Source: Chryseobacterium potabilaquae
GTDB taxonomy: Bacteria > Bacteroidota > Bacteroidia > Flavobacteriales > Weeksellaceae
Length of the DNA: 64,000 nt
Direction: 5' to 3'
Assembly (NCBI RefSeq): GCF_902728265.1
Contig: NZ_CACVBR010000010.1
Span: 40,459 to 104,458 of the forward strand
Shown piece by piece: positions 7,469-15,296 of this stretch (position 1 is its first letter; each line of letters starts with the position of its first letter). The position numbers and the translations under genes were made by a program. The notes beneath the pieces are model-generated. The model was not told the origin of the DNA. It saw only the letters and a list, made by a program, of their open reading frames with translations, and did no database searches.

Positions 7469-8996
7469 TTATATTTTGATTAATCATTTGTCTAAGACGT
7501 TCATTAATCAGATCCTTTCCTACTATTTCGGCACAAGTATTAAATGCTCCTACTGTGACTCCCAATACTCCATGCATAGTAACAGATTGACCCGTTAAAA
7601 ATAAATTGTTAATTTTTGTACGTGGAGATACCATCGTCTTCATGGGGTTTTCAGAATCTTTAAGATAACCGTAAATACTTCCCTCAAAACTTCCAATATA
7701 ATCTCGATAAGAAAGTGGTGAAGAGGTATATACCCTTTTAATAGACTTTCTTAGGTCAGGAATTTTCTTTTCAAGGGCTGAAATCATTTTTTCAGCTTTT
7801 TCTTGTGTGAATTTTTTATAAGTCTCGCCCCGTTCGTGTTCATTTACAACAGTATTTATTGTATTTTCCCAAGCTCTAACCTCATCAAAATTCATATAAG
7901 AAATAGCGGTTAAACTTTCTGCAAAGCCAAAATACTCTTTCGATTTTGTAGAAGAAAGCATATACATTTCAGGCCACTTGTCTTCGTCATAATGTGTAGC
8001 ATTCCACACGAGCTCTTCGGACGAAAAATGATAAACATTATAATTAAAATTAGATATTCTTTGAGGTTTTAAAACTAAATATACACTAAAACATGATGAA
8101 ACAGGTTTCCAACTAAAAACCCTATTCAGAAAAGATTTTTTAAATTTCTCTTCTCCTACTAATGTAATAGTAGTACGAATATCTACATTTGAAATAAATT
8201 GTTTTGCATAATACTCTTTCCCTGAGCAGATTTTTACAGACCTCAATATATTGTCTTTATCAAAAACCAATTCGGAAACTTCAGAACGTTTATAGATATC
8301 TGCACCGTATTCCCTCAGTTTACGAATCAAAAGTTTAGAAATCTGGCTACCCCCTCCAATACATTTATAAGCACTCTGTATATAGGAATTTATTGTCAAA
8401 GCATGAACATAGAGTGGTGCATTTTCAGAGTCTCCTCCATATAAAAAATTGGATCCTAGTAAAACTGATTGTAACGTTTTATCATCTGTTATTGATTCTA
8501 TAAAACTTTTAGTATTGAGATATAGAATGTCTTCATAATCGGTTTCTTCACCTACAATATTATATCGTGAAAATCGACTACATATATTTTGAATTTCTTT
8601 ACAATATTTTTCTAAATTCTTCCTTTCATTAGGAAAAAATTGTGATAGCTGATATATAAAGTTTTCATGTCCCTGAGCATGGGGATATTCTAATGGATCA
8701 TTATCAAAAGATATTTTATCATATCCATGAGAATCCATTTGCTCAAGTTCAAGATCCCTCATTATTTCCAAATAAGAAAAATACCAATATAGATTTTGCT
8801 CTTTGGAAAGCCCTCCCAAATAATGAACTCCGGTATCAAAAATTAATTTATTCCGTGAAAAGGTCTGTAAGTTGCCTCCATACTGGTTATTTTTCTCTAA
8901 CACACAGACTTTCAATCCTTCTTTTGCCAAAATAAGGGCTGAAACGAGGCCTCCTAAACCACTACCTATTATAAGTATGTCATAATTTTTTTTCAA
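7455..8996 (-). CDS. FAD-dependent oxidoreductase, CrtI/phytoene desaturase-like
   Basis: The 513-residue protein opens with a Rossmann dinucleotide-binding motif (ILIIGSGLGGLVSALILAKEG) and an acidic ribose-binding residue in VLEKN. The C-terminal FAD motif is FLTGQSVTMHGVLGVTVGA. This is the carotenoid desaturase/isomerase superfamily. The start appears to be TTG at 8996, since no ATG lies near the first conserved strand. It is coupled to the C45 hydrolase gene. Possible jobs are oxidation or isomerisation of the polyene or of the resorcinol half. The substrate cannot be read from sequence. Confidence 0.85.
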   Translation of the reverse strand: MKKNYDILIIGSGLGGLVSALILAKEGLKVCVLEKNNQYGGNLQTFSRNKLIFDTGVHYLGGLSKEQNLYWYFSYLEIMRDLELEQMDSHGYDKISFDNDPLEYPHAQGHENFIYQLSQFFPNERKNLEKYCKEIQNICSRFSRYNIVGEETDYEDILYLNTKSFIESITDDKTLQSVLLGSNFLYGGDSENAPLYVHALTINSYIQSAYKCIGGGSQISKLLIRKLREYGADIYKRSEVSELVFDKDNILRSVKICSGKEYYAKQFISNVDIRTTITLVGEEKFKKSFLNRVFSWKPVSSCFSVYLVLKPQRISNFNYNVYHFSSEELVWNATHYDEDKWPEMYMLSSTKSKEYFGFAESLTAISYMNFDEVRAWENTINTVVNEHERGETYKKFTQEKAEKMISALEKKIPDLRKSIKRVYTSSPLSYRDYIGSFEGSIYGYLKDSENPMKTMVSPRTKINNLFLTGQSVTMHGVLGVTVGAFNTCAEIVGKDLINERLRQMINQNISDKK

Positions 8997-9011
8997 AAGA
9001 GAAATTATATG

Positions 9012-9074
9012 TTACACAGACATAGAATATTCTTCTCTAAATTTCAGGTATTCAGGGCTATTTAGTTTTCTGAC
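9012..9074 (-). pseudogene. Possible remnant of a deleted coding sequence (C-terminal tail only)
   Basis: Between the acyltransferase and FAD-enzyme genes, the minus strand carries a 20-codon open stretch that ends in TAA at 9012 and is closed upstream by TAG at 9075-9077. It translates to a peptide ending SPEYLKFREEYSMSV, which looks like the end of a real protein rather than random AT-rich sequence. There is no usable start codon. It may be the stub of a gene lost from this operon. This is a by-eye judgement on a very short stretch and could be chance. Confidence 0.3.
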
Positions 9075-9089
9075 CTAAAATTAAAAAAA

Positions 9090-9974
9090 TTAATCAATAT
9101 CATCCCAAAAATCGAAATAATTAAACCATTGAAAAGGATATTTTTTGATCATTGCTTCAAGATTTTGAACATATGAATGTAATAAAGCCTGCGAATCTCT
9201 CTTTTTGAAACCTTGTGCTTGTCTGGCATATAAGTGGTAATGAAGCTCTTTTTCTTTCATTACATACACATACACTACGGGAACTCCAAGCCTAGAAGCT
9301 ATTAGAAAAGGTCCGGCAGGAAACTTTGCTTTTTCTCCTAGAAAGTCTGCTTCTAAATATTTTGAGCCTTCAAAATAACGATCACCAGTAAAACAAATGA
9401 GTTCATTTTTTACTAAAGCATTATTAATTTCAAAAATATGAGACATATCATCTTTAATATTGATAAACTTAATATTGCTCTTTTCACTCGCAACACTTTC
9501 TAAATATTCTTTAATAACAGTTACTTCTTGATCTGTTGTAACTAAATTAATTTGGCATTTGAAGTCAATATCTGCAAAAAAATATTCAGCAATTTCAAAA
9601 TTACCAATGTGAGCACTAATTAAAACGCCTCCTCTATTTTCTTTCAAGAGTTCTTTCAGATTTTCAATTCCGTCAAATTCATACGTAAACTGATCCCTTA
9701 ATCCGGCAGAAATGGCAGTTTTATCAATTAAAATCTGTCCAAAAGTGAAATAACTTCTGAAGATCGCAATTTTTGATTTCCAGTAATTGAAATGTAGCCT
9801 TTTATAAAAATAATAATATATATACTGATTACTTCTTTTTAAAAATAGAAAATAGTATGTGGCAACAAAATAAAGTACAAAATAGGAGCTCCTGATCCCT
9901 ATGTTTTTAATACACCAAACAAATATTTTGTATCCTAGTATTGTACCTTTAGATTTACCATCCCATTTACTCAT
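9090..9974 (-). CDS. LpxL/HtrB-like lysophospholipid acyltransferase
   Basis: A 294-residue protein with one N-terminal membrane segment (about residues 28-46) and the acyltransferase H-x4-E motif in SAHIGNFE (His122, Glu127). This is the LpxL/HtrB late-acyltransferase superfamily, which moves acyl chains from ACP or CoA to a lipid acceptor. Such an acyltransferase is a constant part of aryl-polyene clusters, where it is thought to attach the polyene acid. Here it could esterify the polyene to the dialkylresorcinol or to a lipid. A 174-base gap separates it from the upstream ACP gene, so it may have its own promoter. Confidence 0.87.
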   Translation of the reverse strand: MSKWDGKSKGTILGYKIFVWCIKNIGIRSSYFVLYFVATYYFLFLKRSNQYIYYYFYKRLHFNYWKSKIAIFRSYFTFGQILIDKTAISAGLRDQFTYEFDGIENLKELLKENRGGVLISAHIGNFEIAEYFFADIDFKCQINLVTTDQEVTVIKEYLESVASEKSNIKFINIKDDMSHIFEINNALVKNELICFTGDRYFEGSKYLEADFLGEKAKFPAGPFLIASRLGVPVVYVYVMKEKELHYHLYARQAQGFKKRDSQALLHSYVQNLEAMIKKYPFQWFNYFDFWDDID

Positions 9975-10148
9975 GATAACATTTGAAACTATTTATCAAT
10001 ATATAGATTTATAGTCATTATATTATTTTAATAACTATTTCTTTTTATTGTAAAATATTTAGAATTTGTCCAATACCCTATCTATAACATTTCCAATAAA
10101 AAAATTAAAGTAGAAATGTATTGGCTCATTGTTTTAGTCAATTTGAAA

Positions 10149-10403
10149 CTAAATGCCTTTCTCTATAATTTTATTTTCAATAGCAGTGTAGAAATCATCA
10201 AAAGTAACCATTTGCTTGAAATCTGATTCCCCTAACTTCACACCAAAATTAGATTCAATAACAACCACTAAATCAATATAATCTAAACTATCCAGTCCTA
10301 ACGTTTTTTTCAGATTTGCTTCATTGCTGATTTCATCTCTGTCTACCTCAAACTCATTGATCAAAAAATCATTAACGATAGCAACAATTTTTTCCCTTTC
10401 CAT
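10149..10403 (-). CDS. Acyl carrier protein
   Basis: The 84-residue ACP has the phosphopantetheine attachment site in LGLDSLDYIDLV (Ser39), four-helix spacing and a predominantly acidic sequence. I chose the ATG at 10403, 4 bases after the ketosynthase stop; an upstream in-frame codon at 10427 would add 8 residues overlapping that gene. It carries the growing chain for the adjacent ketosynthase and reductase. A dedicated ACP inside the cluster is normal for flexirubin and aryl-polyene pathways. Confidence 0.9.
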   Translation of the reverse strand: MEREKIVAIVNDFLINEFEVDRDEISNEANLKKTLGLDSLDYIDLVVVIESNFGVKLGESDFKQMVTFDDFYTAIENKIIEKGI

Positions 10404-10407
10404 CTTT

Positions 10408-11637
10408 TTAATCAAATTTTTTAACAATTAATGCAGAGTTGGTTCCCCCAAACCCAAAAGAATTTGACAAAAATACATCAATTTTTTGATTTTTCGTTTC
10501 AGCGATTAAATTTATATTTTTAGCCTCATCATCAGGGTTTTCCAGATTAATATTGGGAGCAATAAAGTTGTTTTGCATCATCAAAATTGAATAAATGACC
10601 TCACTTGCTCCAGCCATCCAGCATTCATGACCTGTCATAGACTTTGTGGAGCTTACAGGTACTTCTCCTCCAAAGATCTCAAAAATTGCTTTTGCTTCAT
10701 TAGCATCACCAATAGGTGTGGAAGTCGCGTGAGCATTAATATAATCAATATCTTTTGTGGTGAGACCCGATTGTTGTAAAGCTCGGCTCATAGCTAATGC
10801 AGGACCATCAATATTAGGGGTTGAAATATGGCCTCCATTGGAAGAGAAACCATAGCCCACCACTTCCGCTATAATATGAGCACCTCTTCTTTGTGCAGAT
10901 TCTAAGCTTTCCACAATTAAAGTAGCAGCTCCTCCACTTGGAATTAACCCATCTCTCTGAGAATCAAAAGGTCTAGAAGCTTTTGTTGGATTATCCTCCC
11001 TCACAGAAAATACACCTAAGCCGTCAAAACTTGCCATTGAATATGAGTTAGTTTCCTGAGCACCTCCACATACAATCATATCCTGTAAGCCTCCTTTAAT
11101 CATTAAATAAGCTAAACCCAAGGAATGTGATCCACTAGCACACGCTGCACTAATCGTCAAATTGATTCCTCGTAGCTTAAAAATGGTTGAAAGATTCATC
11201 GTAACGGTTGAGTTCATTGATTTAAAGATAGCTCCAGACCCCATCAATGTGGTATCTTTTTTATCTCTTACAACATCTATAGCATCCACTACTGCTTTAG
11301 AAACGCTATCATTCCCATACAGAATTCCTACTTCATTAGTATCGAGAAAATCTTGATCAATTTGGGCTTGCTTTAGAGCATCCACAGTAGCAAGGTAAGC
11401 ATATTCGCTTTCTTCCCCCATGCTTATACGTTGTCTTCTATTAAGTAAACTTTTCAAATCCGGCTTAGGAACATAGCCTGTAAGTCCAGACCTATATCCA
11501 AATCCTTTTCTTTCTTCATCTAAAATAATCCCCGACTTCCCTTTAAATAGTGACTCTTTAACCTCATCTAAAGAGATTCCAATACAAGAATAAATTCCCA
11601 TTCCGGTAATGACAACCCTACTTTCCTTCATTTCCAA
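10408..11637 (-). CDS. Beta-ketoacyl-ACP synthase (FabF-like), active
   Basis: A full-length 409-residue ketosynthase with an intact triad: Cys166 in ISAACASGS, His303 in NAHATSTPIGD and His337 in KSMTGHECWMAG, plus the terminal SNSFGFGGTNS. It performs decarboxylative condensation with malonyl-ACP. It sits between the FabG-like reductase (6 bases away) and the ACP gene, so these three form a minimal elongation module behind the tyrosine ammonia-lyase. The likely role is elongation of the coumaroyl starter; which ketosynthase in the cluster primes and which elongates cannot be told here. Confidence 0.92.
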   Translation of the reverse strand: MEMKESRVVITGMGIYSCIGISLDEVKESLFKGKSGIILDEERKGFGYRSGLTGYVPKPDLKSLLNRRQRISMGEESEYAYLATVDALKQAQIDQDFLDTNEVGILYGNDSVSKAVVDAIDVVRDKKDTTLMGSGAIFKSMNSTVTMNLSTIFKLRGINLTISAACASGSHSLGLAYLMIKGGLQDMIVCGGAQETNSYSMASFDGLGVFSVREDNPTKASRPFDSQRDGLIPSGGAATLIVESLESAQRRGAHIIAEVVGYGFSSNGGHISTPNIDGPALAMSRALQQSGLTTKDIDYINAHATSTPIGDANEAKAIFEIFGGEVPVSSTKSMTGHECWMAGASEVIYSILMMQNNFIAPNINLENPDDEAKNINLIAETKNQKIDVFLSNSFGFGGTNSALIVKKFD

Positions 11638-11643
11638 TATTGA

Positions 11644-12375
11644 TTATGAGTAAATTCCTCCGTTAATATTAATTACTTCTCCAGTAATATAAGACGCTTT
11701 TTTAGAAGCTAAAAATGCAACTAAATCGGCCACTTCGTCAGCTTCTCCAAATCTATTTGCCGGGATCATCGCCTTAAGATCATCTTCATTAAACTCTTGA
11801 GTCATATCTGTTCTTATAAACCCTGGTGCTACTGCATTCACCGTAATATTTCTTTTTGCTACTTCTTGGGCAAGTGCTTTAGTAGCTCCCACTAAAGCTC
11901 CTTTTGCTGCAGAATAATTAGTTTGCCCAGCAGTACCTTTAACACCGGATACTGACACCATATTGATAATTCTTCCGTATTTATTTCGAAGCAGTTTCTG
12001 TATAAAAAAGTTAGTCACATTAAAGAAACCATTTAAACTTGTATTGATTACATTATTCCAGTCCTCACGAGGCATCCACATGAATAGGCCATCTTTTGTA
12101 ATCCCTGCATTATTAACAATAACTTCTACAACTGCCTGAGGATTTTCTTCCTGCCAGTTTGTTAAAACATTTTGTACTTCTTCAAAATTTCCCACATCAA
12201 ACTTTAGTATTTCACCCGTTGCACCTTGCTCTATAACTTTAGCTAAAGTCTCTCTGGCTGCAACTTCATTGGAAGTATAATTAATCAATATATGATAGTT
12301 TTTTTCTTCAGCCATCTTTATACAAATGGCTCTGCCAATTCCCCTAGATCCTCCCGTTATGATTGCACATTTCAT
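11644..12375 (-). CDS. fabG: 3-oxoacyl-ACP reductase, FabG-like SDR
   Basis: A classical 243-residue short-chain dehydrogenase: nucleotide motif TGGSRGIGRA, NNAG in the fourth strand, catalytic SVSG serine and YSAAK Tyr/Lys pair, and a C-terminal ITGEVININGG dimer segment. It reduces beta-ketoacyl-ACP with NADPH. It lies between the ammonia-lyase and the ketosynthase, so this is a pathway-specific paralogue rather than the general fatty-acid FabG. The gene symbol denotes the family. Confidence 0.9.
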   Translation of the reverse strand: MKCAIITGGSRGIGRAICIKMAEEKNYHILINYTSNEVAARETLAKVIEQGATGEILKFDVGNFEEVQNVLTNWQEENPQAVVEVIVNNAGITKDGLFMWMPREDWNNVINTSLNGFFNVTNFFIQKLLRNKYGRIINMVSVSGVKGTAGQTNYSAAKGALVGATKALAQEVAKRNITVNAVAPGFIRTDMTQEFNEDDLKAMIPANRFGEADEVADLVAFLASKKASYITGEVININGGIYS

Positions 12376-12390
12376 ATATCAATTTTTTAA

Positions 12391-13911
12391 TTATATTCCC
12401 TTAAAATATTTTTTCACCTCCTCTAAATAAGGATACATCACCATATCCTCCGAAAAAGAAGGTACTATGCTTCTGATTTCATTATATAATTCTTTTGTTG
12501 CAGAAGATACTTTATCTTGATACCCCAGATATTCAATAGCTTGAACAATCGTAATTGCTTCAATAGTCAATACCTCAAAAGCATTCTCTACCACTTTTCT
12601 ACAGATCACCGCCGAATTGGTTCCCATACTTACTATATCCTGGTTGTCATTATTGTTAGGTATACTGTGGACATACATAGAATTAGATAACATTTGGCTT
12701 TCTGCCGTGCTAGAAGTAGCTGTAAACTGTACACCTTGCATACCAAAATTAAAACCTAGCTTTCCTAAATTTACAAAAGGGGGTAAAATTTCATTTATTT
12801 TAGAGTTTAAAAGATAATTCAACTGTCTTTCGGCAAGCATTGTAAGTTTAGTAATGACTATTTTAAGCTTATCCATTTCCAAGGAAATATAATCTCCATG
12901 AAAGTTTCCTCCATGATAGACCTGTTGATTTTGAAAATCAATAATTGGGTTATCATTAGCAGAATTTATCTCATTTTCAAGGACTTTTTCTGTATATTCT
13001 AAAGTATCTAAAACAGGACCTATTATCTGAGGTACACATCTTAACGAATAATACTCTTGAACTTTTTCTTTAAAGACTGTTTCCTCTTCTTCAAAATGAT
13101 TATACAAATGATCTTCTCTCTTTCTAATCAATTTACTATCCGATAAGTGCGCACGCATTTTTTCTGCAATTTTTTGTTGCCCATTATGCCTTTTTGTTCC
13201 GTTTAAAGCCTCTGACAAGTGATCATCGTAAGCCTGAACAATCTCATTAATTGCACAAGAAAGTTTAATCGATATATCAATGAGCTGATTTGCCTTGTAA
13301 GTATTAATAGCTCCAATCCCAGACATCACAGAAGTTCCATTCATTAGAGCCAAACCTTCTCTAATTTCAACTTTAACAGGCTCTAAACCTTCTATTTTGT
13401 AAACTTCTTTTGTTGATTTTCTCTCTCCTTTATATAAGACTTCTCCTTCCCCAATCAATACTAAAGCCAAATGCGCAAGTTGAACAAGATCACCACTTGC
13501 CCCTACTCCTCCATGCTCAAATACTAAAGGGATAATATTCCTATTGATTAACTCTTTCAACAAAAAAACAACAGATTCATCGACACCCGAGTTACCCAAT
13601 GATAAGGTATTTAATCTTGCTAACATACAAGCTTTAACCTCTTCTTCCGGTAAAAGATTCCCCATTCCCGAACAATGACTAATTATTAAATTATATTGTA
13701 ACTGCTGAGTGTCTTCATCATGGATTTTAAATTGTGCCATGGGTCCAAACCCTGTGTTTACACCATATATGATTTTATTCTTTGAAAAATCTTTCAAAAA
13801 CTGAAAACTTTTATTAATCCTGACTAAAAGTGAGTTATCCAGTTCTATTTTTTCATTTTTCACAATGACTTTTTGGAAGTCTTTCAGTTTTAAAAAGTTA
13901 TCTATTTTCAT
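12391..13911 (-). CDS. Aromatic amino acid ammonia-lyase, probable tyrosine ammonia-lyase
   Basis: A 506-residue histidine/phenylalanine/tyrosine ammonia-lyase. The Ala-Ser-Gly that cyclises to the MIO cofactor is in GGVGASGDLVQLAH, the catalytic Tyr is in IYGVNTGFGP, and the selectivity position is Ser-His (NLIISHCSG), as in HAL/TAL rather than plant PAL. Long stretches (SIPNNNDNQDIVSMGTNSAV, NSANDNPIID) match what I remember of the Flavobacterium johnsoniae tyrosine ammonia-lyase. The enzyme turns tyrosine into 4-coumarate, the aryl starter of flexirubins. I use the ATG at 13911; a TTG directly before it would add one residue. It is the first gene of the minus-strand operon. Confidence 0.9.
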   Translation of the reverse strand: MKIDNFLKLKDFQKVIVKNEKIELDNSLLVRINKSFQFLKDFSKNKIIYGVNTGFGPMAQFKIHDEDTQQLQYNLIISHCSGMGNLLPEEEVKACMLARLNTLSLGNSGVDESVVFLLKELINRNIIPLVFEHGGVGASGDLVQLAHLALVLIGEGEVLYKGERKSTKEVYKIEGLEPVKVEIREGLALMNGTSVMSGIGAINTYKANQLIDISIKLSCAINEIVQAYDDHLSEALNGTKRHNGQQKIAEKMRAHLSDSKLIRKREDHLYNHFEEEETVFKEKVQEYYSLRCVPQIIGPVLDTLEYTEKVLENEINSANDNPIIDFQNQQVYHGGNFHGDYISLEMDKLKIVITKLTMLAERQLNYLLNSKINEILPPFVNLGKLGFNFGMQGVQFTATSSTAESQMLSNSMYVHSIPNNNDNQDIVSMGTNSAVICRKVVENAFEVLTIEAITIVQAIEYLGYQDKVSSATKELYNEIRSIVPSFSEDMVMYPYLEEVKKYFKGI

Positions 13912-13936
13912 CAATTAAACCTAATACAATATAAAA

Positions 13937-13971
13937 TTTGTAAAATATTAAATTAATTGTCATTAATTTTG
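13937..13971 (+). promoter_or_regulatory. Promoter of the halogenase-like gene (TAATTTTG -7 box)
   Basis: TAATTTTG at 13964-13971 matches TAnnTTTG, with TTTG at 13937-13940 (23-base spacing). The predicted start near 13977 leaves about 35 bases of leader before the ATG at 14012. Only three bases separate this -7 box from the opposing one at 13975-13982, so the two promoters probably compete or are co-controlled. Confidence 0.55.
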
Positions 13972-13974
13972 TGG

Positions 13975-14010
13975 CAAAGATAGAAGTTATTATTAAAATA
14001 AAAAATCAAA
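13975..14010 (-). promoter_or_regulatory. Promoter of the ammonia-lyase operon (TATCTTTG -7 box)
   Basis: On the minus strand TATCTTTG (13982-13975) matches the Bacteroidetes -7 consensus TAnnTTTG. A TTTG lies at 14010-14007, about 24 bases upstream, close to the 17-23 usual in Flavobacterium. The predicted start near 13970 gives a leader of roughly 55-60 bases. Its -7 box lies back to back with that of the divergent promoter. Confidence 0.55.
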
Positions 14011-14011
14011 G

Positions 14012-15250
14012 ATGAGCAACGAATTTGTTGATGTTCTCGTAATCGGAGCTGGACCTTCCGGATGCGTATCTTCTTCATACTTAAAGAAGAATAATATCAA
14101 CGTAAAAGTAGTCGAAAAAACAAAATTCCCACGATTGGTAGTTGGCGAGAGCTTAATTCCAAGAGTAATGGATCATTTTGATGAAGCCGGACTTTTACCT
14201 GCTTTACACACAGTCGGGTTTGAAAAAAAACTTGGCGCCCGCTTTCTTCGAGGGAATGAGGTATGCATCTTTGATTTCAGTGATAAATTTGGAGAGGGTT
14301 GGGACTGGACATGGCAAGTTCCAAGAAGTGATTTCGATCATGCATTGGCACAGGAAGTTATTAATAAAGGAGTTGATCTTGAATTTGAAACAGAAGTTAT
14401 TGATATTAAATTCGACGGAACAAACTCTATCACAACAGTAAAAAGTAAAGATGGAGAAGCAAAAGAAATTCACGCAAAATTTGTCATTGATTCAAGTGGT
14501 TACGGAAGAGTCTTACCCCGCCTCCTAGATCTGGAAAAGCCCTCAAAGCTTTCTCCACATTCTGCTATTTTTTCTCATGTAAAAGATCGTAACAGAGAAG
14601 AAGGAACGGAAGGAACTTTAATCTCTTTTGATATTATAGAAACCGAAGTTTGGCTTTGGGTTATTCCTTTTTCTAATGGAAATACAAGTTTAGGAATTGT
14701 TGGCCCCACCGAATACATTGATAAACTACTTGAAAATAAGAATACTGCCCATGCATTAAAAAAAGCGATTTCTCTCTCAGATTACTATATAAAACGTTTT
14801 GGAAATGTAGAATTTCTTTTTGAACCCAAACATCTCAAAGATTACTCTTGCTCAGTAAAAAGCTTATTTGGAGAGGGATTTGCTTTGACAGGAAATGCTT
14901 CCGAATTCTTAGATCCAGTTTTTTCATCGGGAATGGCTTTCGCTACAGAATCAGGAATGCTGGCTGCAAAATTAACCTTAAGACAGTTGAATAGAGAAAA
15001 AATTGATTGGCAAAAAGAATATGCAGATTATATATTATATGGAGTAGATGTCTTCACTACCTATATAAAAGAATGGTATACAGGCAATCTCCAGGAACTA
15101 TTTTTTCACCAACCCGCAAATGAAGATATTAAAAGAAAAATATGTGCTGTTTTAGCAGGTTATGTTTGGAATAAAGACAATCCATTTGTTAGAAAACATG
15201 ATACTGTAATTAAAAACCTTGCTAATCTGATTAAATTGGAGAAACAATAA
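14012..15250 (+). CDS. Flavin-dependent halogenase-like oxidoreductase
   Basis: A 412-residue FAD enzyme: GAGPSG near residue 12, a VVGESLIP segment typical of the tryptophan-halogenase family, and the halogenase signature W-x-W-x-I-P as WLWVIP (214-219). Lys73 in EKKLGARF may correspond to the catalytic Lys of PrnA/RebH. The family uses reduced flavin, oxygen and chloride to form a lysine chloramine. Chlorinated flexirubins are known, so ring chlorination is the natural guess, but family members also include hydroxylases. It is divergent from the tyrosine ammonia-lyase operon and faces the ligase gene. Confidence 0.83.
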   Translation: MSNEFVDVLVIGAGPSGCVSSSYLKKNNINVKVVEKTKFPRLVVGESLIPRVMDHFDEAGLLPALHTVGFEKKLGARFLRGNEVCIFDFSDKFGEGWDWTWQVPRSDFDHALAQEVINKGVDLEFETEVIDIKFDGTNSITTVKSKDGEAKEIHAKFVIDSSGYGRVLPRLLDLEKPSKLSPHSAIFSHVKDRNREEGTEGTLISFDIIETEVWLWVIPFSNGNTSLGIVGPTEYIDKLLENKNTAHALKKAISLSDYYIKRFGNVEFLFEPKHLKDYSCSVKSLFGEGFALTGNASEFLDPVFSSGMAFATESGMLAAKLTLRQLNREKIDWQKEYADYILYGVDVFTTYIKEWYTGNLQELFFHQPANEDIKRKICAVLAGYVWNKDNPFVRKHDTVIKNLANLIKLEKQ

Positions 15251-15253
15251 AAG

Positions 15254-15296
15254 CATCATAAGTTTCGGCGGCCTTTGGCCGCCGAAACTTATGATG
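15254..15296. terminator. Perfect 20-bp hairpin shared by two convergent genes
   Basis: Bases 15254-15273 and 15277-15296 are exact inverted repeats with a 3-base loop (ttt). It starts 3 bases after the halogenase-like gene's stop and contains the stop codon of the minus-strand ligase gene (15289-15291). GC content in the stem is far above the surroundings. The minus-strand exit is T-rich (CTTTTATTG); the plus-strand exit has no T run. The best reading is a bidirectional terminator. Confidence 0.8.

Noticed and set aside
9975..10148. Small gene or RNA in the gap between acyltransferase and ACP genes
   Set aside because: Only very AT-rich sequence with a weak stem (CCAATAC near 10070 and GTATTGG near 10120) and no coding frame of note.
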